A DNA stretch of 64,000 nt from Porticoccus sp905181945. GTDB lineage: Bacteria > Pseudomonadota > Gammaproteobacteria > Pseudomonadales > Porticoccaceae. How positions within the stretch are numbered: position 1 is the first letter of the stretch; the number at the start of each line of letters is the position of its first letter. Below the pieces are notes generated by a model, which searched no databases, was not told the DNA's origin, and was given only the letters and a program-made list of their open reading frames with translations. This document shows positions 1-8,962 of this stretch, piece after piece. A program made the translations under genes and the position numbers. The DNA lies in assembly GCF_047729555.1 (NCBI RefSeq), contig NZ_CP159825.1:248001-312000 (forward strand), written 5' to 3'.

Positions 1-124
1 ACAGCATGGGGTCTACTACACAACCACTTTGGCAGGTGGAGAGGCTGTCTGTATGGCCCTGCAGATTCAAGGTGAAATAAAGGTTAACAAATTGCAGGAT
101 CTTCATTTAAGGGGTAAAGAATGA
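1..124 (+). CDS. carB: Carbamoyl-phosphate synthase large subunit, C-terminal end (partial)
   Basis: Only the last 40 codons are inside the window; the frame is open from base 2 and stops with TGA at 122-124. The peptide carries YYTTTLAGGEAV, the end of the methylglyoxal-synthase-like allosteric domain that closes CarB, and ends VNKLQDLHLRGKE. CarB makes carbamoyl phosphate for arginine and pyrimidine synthesis. Its stop overlaps the greA start (ATGA), so the two are probably co-translated. The carB-greA adjacency is typical of gammaproteobacteria. The call rests on the short tail and on synteny. Confidence 0.85.
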   Translation, partial: QHGVYYTTTLAGGEAVCMALQIQGEIKVNKLQDLHLRGKE

Positions 125-597
125 GTAAGGTGCCTATGACTTTATCTGGAGCTGAAAACCTCCGTATCGAACTAGAGAGACTAAAGAAGATTGATCGCCC
201 AAGAATTATTGCAGCAATTGCTGAAGCTCGTGCGCATGGCGACCTTAAGGAAAATGCCGAATACCATGCTGCTCGAGAACAGCAAAGTTTTGCAGAGGGA
301 CGCATTCAGCAAATTGAAGCTAAATTTAGTAATGCTCAAATTATTGATGTCACTGAAATTCCTTCTGGGGACAAGGTGATCTTTGGCAGCACTGTGTATA
401 TTGTGAATCTAGAAACAGATGAGCGGACTTACTATCAAATAGTTGGTGATGATGAATCGGATATCAAGAAAAATAAAGTTTCATACCAGTCTCCCATAGC
501 TCGAGCATTAGTTGCAAAAGAAGTTGGTGATGTGGTTCTAGTCAAGACCCCATCCGGAGATGTGGAATATGAAATTGACGATGTGAGGTATATTTAA
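121..597 (+). CDS. greA: Transcription elongation factor GreA
   Basis: 158 aa, the normal GreA length. It stimulates cleavage of backtracked RNA in stalled RNA polymerase. The N-terminal coiled-coil domain (residues 1-75) has the family signature around LKENAEYHAAREQQ, and the C-terminal FKBP-like globular domain follows (about 80-158, ending in EYEIDDVRYI). The ATG overlaps the carB stop. It converges on yhbY with a 16-base gap. Identification is secure. Confidence 0.97.
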   Translation: MSKVPMTLSGAENLRIELERLKKIDRPRIIAAIAEARAHGDLKENAEYHAAREQQSFAEGRIQQIEAKFSNAQIIDVTEIPSGDKVIFGSTVYIVNLETDERTYYQIVGDDESDIKKNKVSYQSPIARALVAKEVGDVVLVKTPSGDVEYEIDDVRYI

Positions 598-613
598 GAA
601 TTAAATTCTTAAA

Positions 614-916
614 TTATCGCAGCAAATTGGATAATCTAGGATTTGGCTTCTCTGATTTTTTCAATATTAGCGCTATGTGACCAACAGATTGAACTGTTTG
701 AGCGGAAAGTTGCCCGCAAATTTCCTTAATGACTTCGGACTTAGCTTGACTGTCACCACCACAGATTTTAACCTTGATGAGCTCGTGATCATTAAGCGCT
801 CGATCAATTTCAGCTAAAACATTTTTGCTTAACCCATTACCTGCAACTGTAACAACTGGGTTTAGGTTGTGGCCTAACCGTCGTAATTGCTTTTTGTCTT
901 CATTGGAAATTTTCAT
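614..916 (-). CDS. yhbY: YhbY-family RNA-binding protein (CRM domain), ribosome assembly
   Basis: 100 aa, covering the complete single CRM domain of the family. The motifs LRRLGHNLNPVVTVAGNGLS and the central LIKVKICGG are characteristic. YhbY associates with pre-50S subunits. It is read divergently from rlmE, another 50S maturation gene, across a 276-base spacer that should hold both promoters; I could not assign a confident -35/-10 pair there. Same neighbourhood as in E. coli. Confidence 0.93.
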   Translation of the reverse strand: MKISNEDKKQLRRLGHNLNPVVTVAGNGLSKNVLAEIDRALNDHELIKVKICGGDSQAKSEVIKEICGQLSAQTVQSVGHIALILKKSEKPNPRLSNLLR

Positions 917-1192
917 TGATTATTGCTCTTAATTTAAGTTGTACTGATTATCGATTGCTTCTAACAGAACCGCGATTAGTCATTATAGGTGAAATCTTAA
1001 GCTGATTGGGCTTCCATTACGATAATTCGGCACGCATTTTATACTGGTTATTATTTTTATGTGTTAAAACTTTATTTCGGTGTTTTTATGTGATGCGGTA
1101 TTTTTGATTTAGTTGCTGTTAAAATAAAATGACAAGATTTAAATACTGATTAACTTCCCTTTGATGATAGCTAAAAACCTCGGTAGATTAAT

Positions 1193-1816
1193 ATGTCAAC
1201 ACGCTCGAAAAGCAGTCAAAAGTGGTTGCAAGAGCATAATCGTGATCATTATGTGAAGCAGGCTCAGCAGGACGGTTATCGTTCTCGTGCTAGCTATAAG
1301 CTCTTAGAAATCAATCAAAAAGATAGGCTGCTATATCCTGGCTTAGTTGTTGTTGATCTTGGTGCCGCACCTGGAGGCTGGTCTCAAGTGGCTGCTAAAT
1401 TGGTCGGCCCCAAAGGAAAGGTGATAGCATCTGATATACTTGACATGGATTCAATTGTAGATGTAAATTTTATTTTGGGAGATTTTACGGACCCTGTTGT
1501 GTTGCAACGCATACTTGGTTCACTAGAAAAAGGTTTAGTGGACCTTGTAATTTCTGATATGGCCCCCAACATGAGTGGTATGAAAGGAATTGATCAGCCT
1601 AAGGTTATGTATTTAATCGAGCTTGCTTTAGATTTAGCTACACAGGTCTTGAAACCTGGCGGAAATTTTGTTGTTAAAGTTTTTCATGGGGAGGGTTTTG
1701 ATCAATTCATGTTTGAGTTAAAGAAACGCTTTAAGCGAGTCACAGTGCGCAAACCCGATGCTTCTAGGCCCCGTTCGCGAGAAGTTTATGTTGTGGCAAA
1801 AGATTTTAAAAATTGA
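1193..1816 (+). CDS. rlmE: 23S rRNA (uridine-2552 2'-O) methyltransferase RlmE (RrmJ/FtsJ)
   Basis: 207 aa, the same size as E. coli RrmJ. SAM-binding motif VVDLGAAPGGWSQ lies near residues 51-63. The K-D-K-E catalytic set is visible as the N-terminal RSRASYKL lysine (about 42), SDMAPNMSG, VVKVFHG and SREVYVV. It methylates U2552 of the A loop late in 50S assembly. It lies upstream of ftsH with a 110-base gap, as in E. coli. Confidence 0.96.
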   Translation: MSTRSKSSQKWLQEHNRDHYVKQAQQDGYRSRASYKLLEINQKDRLLYPGLVVVDLGAAPGGWSQVAAKLVGPKGKVIASDILDMDSIVDVNFILGDFTDPVVLQRILGSLEKGLVDLVISDMAPNMSGMKGIDQPKVMYLIELALDLATQVLKPGGNFVVKVFHGEGFDQFMFELKKRFKRVTVRKPDASRPRSREVYVVAKDFKN

Positions 1817-1926
1817 GTATTTAGTATTAAGTGGTGCAAGGTTCCGTGATAATTAAGCCCTGCAGTTGTGGAATAAAACGCTAATTTGTTGACTAAAGTT
1901 AGTAAATAAAAAATGGGGATTTCTCT

Positions 1927-3834
1927 TTGAATGACATGATGAAAAACATTATCTTGTGGCTGATTATTGCTGCAGTTTTGCTATCGGTATTCCAAAATTT
2001 TAATGCTCCAATTCCTGATAATTCTATTGACTACTCTACATTTGTGGAGAATGTGCAGCGGGGTAATGTTGAAAGTATAGTTGTTAAGGGGTCTATAATC
2101 GAAGGCTTCAGTACAGATAAAACAGCATTCAAAACAACGCGGCCTGCGGTATCCGATGATGGCTTGATGGGTGACCTGCTTAAAAATCGTGTAAAAGTTG
2201 AAGGGCGAGATCCAGAACCGCAAAGTCTATGGAGCCAGCTCCTGATTGCAGCTTTTCCAATTCTTTTAATCCTTGCGATATTTATGTTTTTTATGAGACA
2301 AATGCAAGGGGGCTCAGGCGGCCGAGGCGGCCCAATGGGTTTTGGTAAAAGTAAAGCAAGGTTGTTGGCACCTGATCAGGTCAATACTACATTTTCTGAT
2401 GTAGCTGGTGTGGATGAAGCAAAAGAAGAAGTTCACGAACTGGTAGATTTCTTGCGCGACCCTTCGCGCTTCCAGCGCTTAGGAGGCAAAATTCCTCAGG
2501 GTGTTCTCATGGTTGGTCCGCCCGGCACAGGTAAAACATTATTAGCTAAAGCTATAGCTGGTGAGGCTAAGGTTCCATTCTTTTCTATTGCTGGGTCAGA
2601 TTTTGTAGAGATGTTTGTTGGCGTTGGCGCCTCACGTGTTCGAGATATGTTTGAGCAAGCTAAAAAGCAGGCACCCTGTATTATATTTATTGATGAGATT
2701 GATGCTGTTGGCCGTCATCGTGGCGGCGGTCATGGCGGTGGAAACGATGAAAGAGAGCAAACGTTAAATCAGCTGTTGGTTGAAATGGATGGCTTTGAAG
2801 GCAATGAAGGAATAATTGTCATTGCTGCTACAAATCGTCCTGATGTATTGGATAAAGCGTTGCTTCGTCCGGGAAGATTTGATCGTCAGGTTTATGTAGG
2901 GTTGCCAGATATTCGAGGCAGAGAGCAAATATTAAAAGTTCATTCAAAAAAAGTTCCACTTGATGAAAAAATTGATTTAGGCGTAATAGCTAGAGGTACC
3001 CCAGGTTTTTCTGGCGCAGATCTAGCTAACTTGATAAATGAAGCGGCATTATTTGCCGCCAGAGCTAACAGAAGGGTTGTTAGTGGTGAGGAGTTCGAAA
3101 AAGCTCGAGATAAAGTCATGATGGGTGCTGAGCGACGCTCTATGGTCATGTCTGAAAAAGAAAAAGAAAATACTGCTTACCATGAGGCTGGACACGCCAT
3201 TATTGGTAGGTTGGTTCCTGAGCACGACCCTGTGCATAAGGTTTCAATTATTCCTCGTGGGCGTGCGTTGGGAGTGACGCAATTCCTTCCAGAAGAAGAC
3301 AAGTATAGCCTCACAAAACTTCAGTTAAAGAGCCAATTGTGTAGTTTGTTTGGCGGCAGAATAGCAGAAGAATTAATCCATGGCGCAGATGGTGTAACTA
3401 CCGGGGCCTCTAATGATATTGAAAGAGCTACCCAAATGGCGAGAAATATGGTCAGTCGTTGGGGGCTATCGGATAAAATGGGCCCTGTTCTTTATGGTGA
3501 GGAAGAGGGACAAGCCCCAGGCATGACGAAGTCTGCTTACTCTGGAGACACTGCTAGAGAAATTGACATTGAAGTACGACAGATGCTCGATGATTGCTAT
3601 GCTCGCTCTGTGCAGATTCTAAAGGATAATATAGATATTCTTCATGCTATGAAGAATGCCTTGATGGAATATGAGACCATTGATCTTGAGCAAGTTGACG
3701 ATTTGATGGCGCGAAGGACAGTTCGCCCCCCTTATAATTGGGATAATCATGATTCTGGCAGTGCGACCAAAAAGAAAAAGAATAAAAAAATAGATGATAC
3801 TGATTTGGCTGGTACCCCTGCCGAAGAGCATTAA
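1927..3834 (+). CDS. ftsH: ATP-dependent zinc metalloprotease FtsH
   Basis: 635 aa membrane-anchored AAA+ protease of the inner membrane. Order: TM1 (residues 7-24), periplasmic domain, TM2 (about 105-125), AAA+ domain with Walker A GPPGTGKT (about 196-203), Walker B IIFIDEID, second region of homology ending RPGRFDR, then the M41 zinc site HEAGH (419-423). The start is TTG at 1927: GGGGA at 1915-1919 is 7 bases upstream, and the product begins MNDMMKNIILWL, matching the family N-terminus. ATGs at 1936 and 1939 would shorten it by 3-4 residues. The C-terminus is lysine-rich, as usual. Confidence 0.97.
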   Translation: MNDMMKNIILWLIIAAVLLSVFQNFNAPIPDNSIDYSTFVENVQRGNVESIVVKGSIIEGFSTDKTAFKTTRPAVSDDGLMGDLLKNRVKVEGRDPEPQSLWSQLLIAAFPILLILAIFMFFMRQMQGGSGGRGGPMGFGKSKARLLAPDQVNTTFSDVAGVDEAKEEVHELVDFLRDPSRFQRLGGKIPQGVLMVGPPGTGKTLLAKAIAGEAKVPFFSIAGSDFVEMFVGVGASRVRDMFEQAKKQAPCIIFIDEIDAVGRHRGGGHGGGNDEREQTLNQLLVEMDGFEGNEGIIVIAATNRPDVLDKALLRPGRFDRQVYVGLPDIRGREQILKVHSKKVPLDEKIDLGVIARGTPGFSGADLANLINEAALFAARANRRVVSGEEFEKARDKVMMGAERRSMVMSEKEKENTAYHEAGHAIIGRLVPEHDPVHKVSIIPRGRALGVTQFLPEEDKYSLTKLQLKSQLCSLFGGRIAEELIHGADGVTTGASNDIERATQMARNMVSRWGLSDKMGPVLYGEEEGQAPGMTKSAYSGDTAREIDIEVRQMLDDCYARSVQILKDNIDILHAMKNALMEYETIDLEQVDDLMARRTVRPPYNWDNHDSGSATKKKKNKKIDDTDLAGTPAEEH

Positions 3835-3978
3835 GATATTTATTTTTGCTAGCAGAAATGCAGGCTTATTTAAGCGAATTTTTAAATTTCTTGTTTAGAG
3901 GTGGGTGGTCATTATTTAAGTTTTAAATGGCTCTAGTTGCTTTAGTGCTGCACGAAATTCACTTTTGATGAAGCTCTA

Positions 3979-4821
3979 ATGAAGACAAACTCTTTCAGTT
4001 TAAATTTTTCTTCTCCCCATATAATGGCAGTTCTAAATGTAACTCCAGATTCTTTTTTTGATGGAGGCATTCTTTGCGACAGAAATCACCAGATCAATAT
4101 TTCTTTGGCACTCGAAAAAGTAGACTCATACCTGAAGAGTGGCGCTAGTATCATCGATGTAGGCGGCGAGTCCACTAGGCCCGGAGCGGAACCGGTAGGT
4201 GTTAATGAAGAACTTGATCGAGTGGTGCCTGTAGTCGAAGCTATCGTAGAACGTTTTGACGCCTTTGTGTCGGTAGATACTAGCTCCCCATTAGTTATCA
4301 CGGAGTCAGCAAATGTTGGTGCTGTGATGATTAATGATGTGCGAGCCTTGTCCCGCAAGGGTGCAGTTGAAGCAGCTGCTATGGCAAATATTTCTGTTGT
4401 TTTGATGCACATGAATGGAGAGCCGGCTAACATGCAGCTTGCTCCAAGCTATAAAGATGAGGTTGACGAGGTAAAAAGTTTTTTATTGGAACGTGCTGGT
4501 ATCTGCGAGTTTGGTGGGATTGAAAGAAAAAAGATACTCATTGATCCTGGATTTGGCTTCGGTAAAACACTAGAGCATAATTTACAGCTATTTCGTAGTT
4601 TAAATAAATTAAGTGAGTTAGGCTTTCCTATGGTTGTAGGAGTTTCTAGAAAATCAATGATAGGTGAAATTTTAGGTAAACCTCTAGATGAAAGATTATT
4701 TGGCAGTGTTGCTTTAGCAATGTTAGCAGTACAAAGAGGCGCTAATATCATTCGAGTTCATGATGTAGCTGCTACCGCTGATGTGTTGAAAGTGCTACAT
4801 GCTGTAAAGGAAGAAATATGA
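3979..4821 (+). CDS. folP: Dihydropteroate synthase
   Basis: 280 aa TIM-barrel enzyme that condenses p-aminobenzoate with dihydropterin pyrophosphate in folate synthesis; target of sulfonamides. Both family signatures are present: IMAVLNVTPDSFFDGG near residues 15-30 and IIDVGGESTRPGAEPV near 59-74. DPGFGFGKT and GVSRKSMIG follow in the usual places. The stop overlaps the glmM start by 4 bases, so the pair is translationally coupled. Length and context are standard. Confidence 0.97.
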   Translation: MKTNSFSLNFSSPHIMAVLNVTPDSFFDGGILCDRNHQINISLALEKVDSYLKSGASIIDVGGESTRPGAEPVGVNEELDRVVPVVEAIVERFDAFVSVDTSSPLVITESANVGAVMINDVRALSRKGAVEAAAMANISVVLMHMNGEPANMQLAPSYKDEVDEVKSFLLERAGICEFGGIERKKILIDPGFGFGKTLEHNLQLFRSLNKLSELGFPMVVGVSRKSMIGEILGKPLDERLFGSVALAMLAVQRGANIIRVHDVAATADVLKVLHAVKEEI

Positions 4822-6176
4822 CTGATAGAAAATTCTTTGGTACAGACGGTATACGTGGTCGAGTCGGAACTAAGCCCATAACCGCAGATTTTATGTTAAA
4901 GCTGGGCTGGGCTGCAGGTAAGGTATTCAGCGAAAGAAGTGACGGGCGTAAGCTAATTATTGTAGGCAAAGATACCCGAGTATCAGGTTATATGTTTGAG
5001 TCCGCCTTTCAATCAGGATTAATTGCAGCAGGAGTAGATGTGGCGCTCCTGGGGCCAATGCCAACTCCTGCTATTGCTTACTTGACGCGAACTTTTCGAG
5101 CTCAGGCTGGTATTGTAATTAGCGCGTCACATAACCCTTTTTACGACAACGGTGTTAAATTTTTTGGCGCCGATGGTTTTAAGTTACCTGACGAGATAGA
5201 AGAAGCCATAGAGGCATACCTAGAAAAACCCTTAATAACAGAAGATTCTTCAAAACTAGGGAAGGCCTTTAGGGTAGAGGATGCTGCAGGGCGTTATATT
5301 GAATTTTGTAAAGGCACGCTACCATCAGGAAGTAACTTACAGGGTTTAAAGATCGTTGTGGATTGCGCAAATGGAGCTACATACACTACTGCCCCTAGTG
5401 TATTTCGCGAGTTAGGGGCAATAGTTATTGAAATTGCTGTTGAGCCTGATGGCTTTAATATTAATCAAGATTGTGGATCGACGCAGCCGGCGATCTTACA
5501 GAATGCAGTTTTGAAGCAAGAGGCAGATATGGGTATCGCTTTTGATGGAGACGGCGATCGAGTTATGTTTGTAGATCATAAAGGCGAACTGATAGATGGT
5601 GACGAGTTAATATTTGTTATAGCCAAACATCGTCACCAAAACGGTGGCTGTAGCGGTGTTGTTGGAACTTTGATGAGTAACTTAGGTATGGAAAATTCGC
5701 TAATGGACTTAGAGATTCCATTTGCGCGCACACAAGTGGGCGATCGACATGTAATAGAAGCTCTTCGACAACGAAAATGGCAATTGGGCGGGGAAGGCTC
5801 AGGCCATATTATTTGCAGTAATCTGACTACTACTGGTGACGGTGTGGTTGCCGCATTACAGGTTCTATATGCTATACGTGAAACAAACACATCGCTGAAT
5901 GTGCTTAAAAAAGAAATGCACAAGTACCCGCAATATATGATTAATGTACCCATTGGAGGGAAGTTTAGTCTCAAAAATTGCCCTGCGATACAAGAGGCTG
6001 TTCTGTTAGCTGAGAGCGAGCTGAAAGATTGCGGTCGTATTCTGCTACGCCCCTCGGGAACTGAGCCAGTTGTACGAGTTATGGTGGAGGCTGAAGATGC
6101 CGAACTGGCCAATAGAGTCGCTTTAAGAGTGGCAGGTGTTGTTGAGGCTGAAGCAGGAGTAGATTTTTCCAGATAA
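4818..6176 (+). CDS. glmM: Phosphoglucosamine mutase
   Basis: 452 aa. Converts glucosamine-6-phosphate to glucosamine-1-phosphate for UDP-GlcNAc, feeding peptidoglycan and LPS. The N-terminal RKFFGTDGIRGRVG, the phosphoserine loop VISASHNPFYDNG (Ser near residue 102), the metal loop AFDGDGDRVMFVD and the phosphate-binding RPSGTEPVVRVM are all visible. Overlaps folP (ATGA). Same order as in E. coli. Confidence 0.97.
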   Translation: MTDRKFFGTDGIRGRVGTKPITADFMLKLGWAAGKVFSERSDGRKLIIVGKDTRVSGYMFESAFQSGLIAAGVDVALLGPMPTPAIAYLTRTFRAQAGIVISASHNPFYDNGVKFFGADGFKLPDEIEEAIEAYLEKPLITEDSSKLGKAFRVEDAAGRYIEFCKGTLPSGSNLQGLKIVVDCANGATYTTAPSVFRELGAIVIEIAVEPDGFNINQDCGSTQPAILQNAVLKQEADMGIAFDGDGDRVMFVDHKGELIDGDELIFVIAKHRHQNGGCSGVVGTLMSNLGMENSLMDLEIPFARTQVGDRHVIEALRQRKWQLGGEGSGHIICSNLTTTGDGVVAALQVLYAIRETNTSLNVLKKEMHKYPQYMINVPIGGKFSLKNCPAIQEAVLLAESELKDCGRILLRPSGTEPVVRVMVEAEDAELANRVALRVAGVVEAEAGVDFSR

Positions 6177-6291
6177 CGAAAAAAGCTTTAATCTGGCGCA
6201 GGGTGTTGGGCTGTTAATGCTCCTGTGGTTGAACAATGCTAATATCTCAGATAAGATTGCGCCCTTTTTGGGGCTAGGATACCAATAAATT

Positions 6292-7020
6292 ATGCGTCGT
6301 TCCTTAGTAGCCGGAAATTGGAAAATGAACGGCGACAAGAAAAATATAGCTACTTTAGTGGCAGGTTTGCTTGACTTAGAATGCAAGGCAGACGTTATTA
6401 TTTTTCCTCCTTATGTTTATATACCGCAAGTGTTAGCGAGTCTCTCAGATACAGTTATTGCTGTAGGCGCGCAAAACGTTTCTGAACGCAAGGTTGGCGC
6501 ATACACTGGTGAAGTGTCATCTGAGATGTTGCGAGATATAGGTTGTCAATATTGCTTAGTGGGTCATTCTGAGCGTCGTAGCCTCTACGGGGAAAATGAT
6601 CGCCAGGTTGCAGAAAAATTTTATCAGGCTCAGCTAGCTGGGTTGAAGCCTATTCTTTGTTTGGGTGAAACCCTCAAACAACGAGAACAAGGTGAAACTC
6701 TTGGCCTTATTTCTGCACAGATAGATACAGTGTTAGACTGCGCTGGAGTAAGCTGCTTTTCTGATGCAATCGTTGCTTATGAGCCTATTTGGGCGATCGG
6801 GACTGGCAAGTCTGCAGCTGTTGATCAGATCCAGCTCGTGCATCAATACATTCGCGAAAAATTGGGTGAATTTGGGGCAAAGACGAGAATTTTATATGGA
6901 GGTAGTGTCACTCCTGCCAATACTGCTGAGCTGCTTGGTCAGGCGGATATTGATGGGATTCTTGTTGGCGGCGCTTCTTTAGATATTGGCGCATTTAGTG
7001 AGATGTGCCAAATGGCATAA
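6292..7020 (+). CDS. tpiA: Triose-phosphate isomerase
   Basis: 242 aa TIM barrel interconverting dihydroxyacetone phosphate and glyceraldehyde-3-phosphate. N-terminal GNWKMNG carries the active-site lysine, VGHSERR the catalytic histidine, and AYEPIWAIGTGKSA the catalytic glutamate and flexible loop 6. GGSVTPAN and GGASL form the phosphate site. It is slightly shorter than the usual 250-255 aa. It lies between glmM and secG, the conserved position. Confidence 0.97.
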   Translation: MRRSLVAGNWKMNGDKKNIATLVAGLLDLECKADVIIFPPYVYIPQVLASLSDTVIAVGAQNVSERKVGAYTGEVSSEMLRDIGCQYCLVGHSERRSLYGENDRQVAEKFYQAQLAGLKPILCLGETLKQREQGETLGLISAQIDTVLDCAGVSCFSDAIVAYEPIWAIGTGKSAAVDQIQLVHQYIREKLGEFGAKTRILYGGSVTPANTAELLGQADIDGILVGGASLDIGAFSEMCQMA

Positions 7021-7055
7021 TTGCAATTAACTAATAATTTGGCTGAATTAAGACA

Positions 7056-7397
7056 ATGGAAAAATTAACATTAATCATACATATTCTCACGGGACTAGCC
7101 ATTATTGGCATGATTTTGCTGCAACAGGGAAAAGGTGCAGAGGCTGGCGCATCTTTTGGTTCTGGCGCATCGCAAACTATGCTTGGCAGTGCGGGTAGCT
7201 GGAATTTTTTCAGCAAGATTACAGCTATACTTGCGACAATTTTCTTTGTTACTAGTTTTGCTCTAGCTGTCACAGCAAAAGATCGTTCAACTTTAAAGGA
7301 AGGTATTTTTCCTAACCTAGAAGCCATCCAACAGTCAGCAGAAACTGAGCTGCCGAAAATTGATATTGTTGATGAAGCCTCTGATATACCAAAATGA
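7056..7397 (+). CDS. secG: Preprotein translocase subunit SecG
   Basis: 113 aa with two membrane helices (about 3-20 and 52-72) separated by the loop KGAEAGASFGSGASQTM, the most conserved part of SecG. It is the accessory subunit of the SecYEG channel. The tail after TM2 is acidic and low in conservation. Located between tpiA and tRNA-Leu, as in many gammaproteobacteria. Confidence 0.95.
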   Translation: MEKLTLIIHILTGLAIIGMILLQQGKGAEAGASFGSGASQTMLGSAGSWNFFSKITAILATIFFVTSFALAVTAKDRSTLKEGIFPNLEAIQQSAETELPKIDIVDEASDIPK

Positions 7398-7414
7398 AGT
7401 TTAAGCAAAAAATT

Positions 7415-7499
7415 GCCCAAGTGGTGGAATTGGTAGACACGCTATCTTGAGGGGGTAGTGGCGAAAGTCGTGCCGGTTCAAGTCCGGCCTTGGGCACCA
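7415..7499 (+). tRNA. tRNA-Leu (anticodon GAG)
   Basis: An 85-base type II tRNA. The 7-bp acceptor stem pairs GCCCAAG (7415-7421) with CTTGGGC (7489-7495), followed by encoded ACCA. The anticodon loop TTGAGGG, closed by CTATC/GGTAG, gives GAG. The T arm GGTTCAAGTCC is canonical and the variable arm is long. It follows secG directly, as leuU does in E. coli. Confidence 0.96.
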
Positions 7500-7842
7500 A
7501 TTTGTGCAAATAACCTTCACCAATAACAACATATGCTGCAATAATTTATGTCTTGTGGGCATAGATTGTATTCTTAAGGGTCATTACTTTGACCTTCAAA
7601 CACCCTTTAAAATTTAATTATTAATTTATCCTCTAGGGTCTAATAGAGCCTCTGTCTTATTTTGATAGAGTGCCTTTCTGAGTAAGCGCTTAAAAATATA
7701 CATAGACAGTTAGTGTATGGTTACCAGCATTCTTGTCGTTAAGTTTTCAGTTGTTTGTCGACACTAGCATTCTTATAAAATTTCTCCATAATCCCATTAT
7801 TATAAGAATGTTTCACATAGCAAATTTTTCTACATGGAATAA
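7500..7842. other. 343-base spacer with inverted repeat upstream of the channel gene
   Basis: No supported gene. Exact 11-base arms CATTCTTATAA (7768-7778) and TTATAAGAATG (7800-7810) flank a 21-base spacer, ending 32 bases before the channel ATG. They could be an operator or an AT-rich RNA hairpin. No GC-rich terminator was found after tRNA-Leu. The rest is AT-rich without recognisable content. Confidence 0.5.
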
Positions 7843-8538
7843 ATGCCAATGGTTCATAGATTTACTAAGATAAGAGAGGATCGAAGATTTCAGGGCGCAG
7901 TTATCGCTATTATTCTATTGTCTTCTCTTTTGGTGGGATTTCAGACATACGAAGCAAGTAATAAGTATGTAAACATGCTTGTTTTTTTAGATTATTTTGT
8001 GACTATATTTTTTGTTATCGAGCTATCAATAAGATTCTTAGGAGAAGAAAAAAAATCATTATTTCTTAAAGATGGCTGGAATCTTTTTGATTCAGTTATA
8101 GTTCTTGCCTCTCTAGTTCCTGTTGCGGGATCATCTGTTCTGATATTAAGATTACTGAGAATTTTTAGAATCTTGAGAATAATATCTGTCGTTCCAGAGC
8201 TAAAGGCTTTGGTCGAGGCATTATTACAGTCACTGGCAAGATGCGGCTATGTGATGTTAATTTTATTTATTATTTTGTACATCTATGCAGCGATAGGATC
8301 TATGTTATTTTCTGTAGATGATCCAGCAAGATGGGCCGACTTAGGTATTTCGTTGCTGACTTTAGTGCAAGTGATGACTCTTTCTAGCTGGGAGACAGTA
8401 ATGTTGCCAATGCAGGCTTTGTATCCATGGGCATTTGTGTATTTTGTTTCATTTGTTTTTATAACAGCCGTGGTGCTCTTAAATTTAGTAATTGCTGTAT
8501 TGGTTGATGTGGTATCCAAGTCAAATATTACAAAATAA
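7843..8538 (+). CDS. Voltage-gated cation channel subunit (BacNav-like ion transporter) with a non-canonical filter
   Basis: 231 aa inner-membrane protein with one six-helix channel unit, expected to work as a tetramer. S1 about 17-36, S2 44-66, S3 80-95. S4 carries four arginines at three-residue spacing (R103, R106, R109, R112), a full voltage sensor. S5 is about 132-154, then pore and S6 (200-225). The pore reads QVMTLSSWE (T179 to E184). Canonical bacterial sodium channels have TLESW, so the ring glutamate is serine here and a carboxylate appears three residues later. There is almost no C-terminal coiled coil. GGA lies 5 bases before the ATG. Family call firm; ion selectivity unknown. Confidence 0.88.
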   Translation: MPMVHRFTKIREDRRFQGAVIAIILLSSLLVGFQTYEASNKYVNMLVFLDYFVTIFFVIELSIRFLGEEKKSLFLKDGWNLFDSVIVLASLVPVAGSSVLILRLLRIFRILRIISVVPELKALVEALLQSLARCGYVMLILFIILYIYAAIGSMLFSVDDPARWADLGISLLTLVQVMTLSSWETVMLPMQALYPWAFVYFVSFVFITAVVLLNLVIAVLVDVVSKSNITK

Positions 8539-8587
8539 ACCACTAACTTAAAATTTAATTAAATTTGGACACAAAAGGAACTAAAAT

Positions 8588-8815
8588 ATGAAAATGATAC
8601 AGAAGATGTGCGCTGCTTTGTTGCTGGCTGGATTGTCAAGCGCTTATGGTGCTCACCATGAGGCAAACGAACATGAGTATAAAACTACTCCCGATCAAGC
8701 AGAAGAAGAAAGAACAGTGCGTGCCTCTTGCGCTGAAGATGCAGCTAAACCAAAGCCTAAATTCTTAGATGAAAAAACTTGTCTAGAAACGCACGGATAT
8801 AAGGTTAAGAATTAG
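8588..8815 (+). CDS. Small exported protein of unknown function (75 aa)
   Basis: Starts ATG at 8588 with AAGGAAC 8-14 bases upstream. Residues 1-22 look like a Sec signal peptide (KMIQK then a hydrophobic core ending SSAYGA), leaving about 53 highly charged residues. The mature part starts with histidine- and glutamate-rich HHEANEHEY and has two cysteines about 17 residues apart that could form a disulfide in the periplasm. I do not recognise a family. It lies 49 bases after the channel gene on the same strand and may share its transcript. Confidence 0.7.
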   Translation: MKMIQKMCAALLLAGLSSAYGAHHEANEHEYKTTPDQAEEERTVRASCAEDAAKPKPKFLDEKTCLETHGYKVKN

Positions 8816-8962
8816 CATGGAGGGCAGGTGTGGGTTGCTGTAACAAATTCTAGTAATGGTTATTGGCAGCTTTGAAGGCTTATAATACGAATTTATTGCC
8901 CACTGGTGCAGCATAGTCTAAAGTGATTTAATAATAATTAAATCAAATTGACAGGGGTTTAA

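Noticed and set aside
593..613. 8-bp AT-only hairpin between convergent greA and yhbY
   Set aside because: TTTAAGAA/TTCTTAAA without G-C pairs is too weak for a convincing terminator.
1081..1140. Promoter-like TTGATT ... TAAAAT before rlmE
   Set aside because: The spacer is only 15 bases and both boxes are imperfect.
5633..6112. 159-codon open frame on the minus strand within glmM
   Set aside because: Shadow of glmM; the plus-strand product keeps all family motifs through the region.
7312..7509. 65-codon minus-strand frame across secG end and tRNA-Leu
   Set aside because: Overlaps a tRNA gene and a conserved coding region; no ribosome-binding site.
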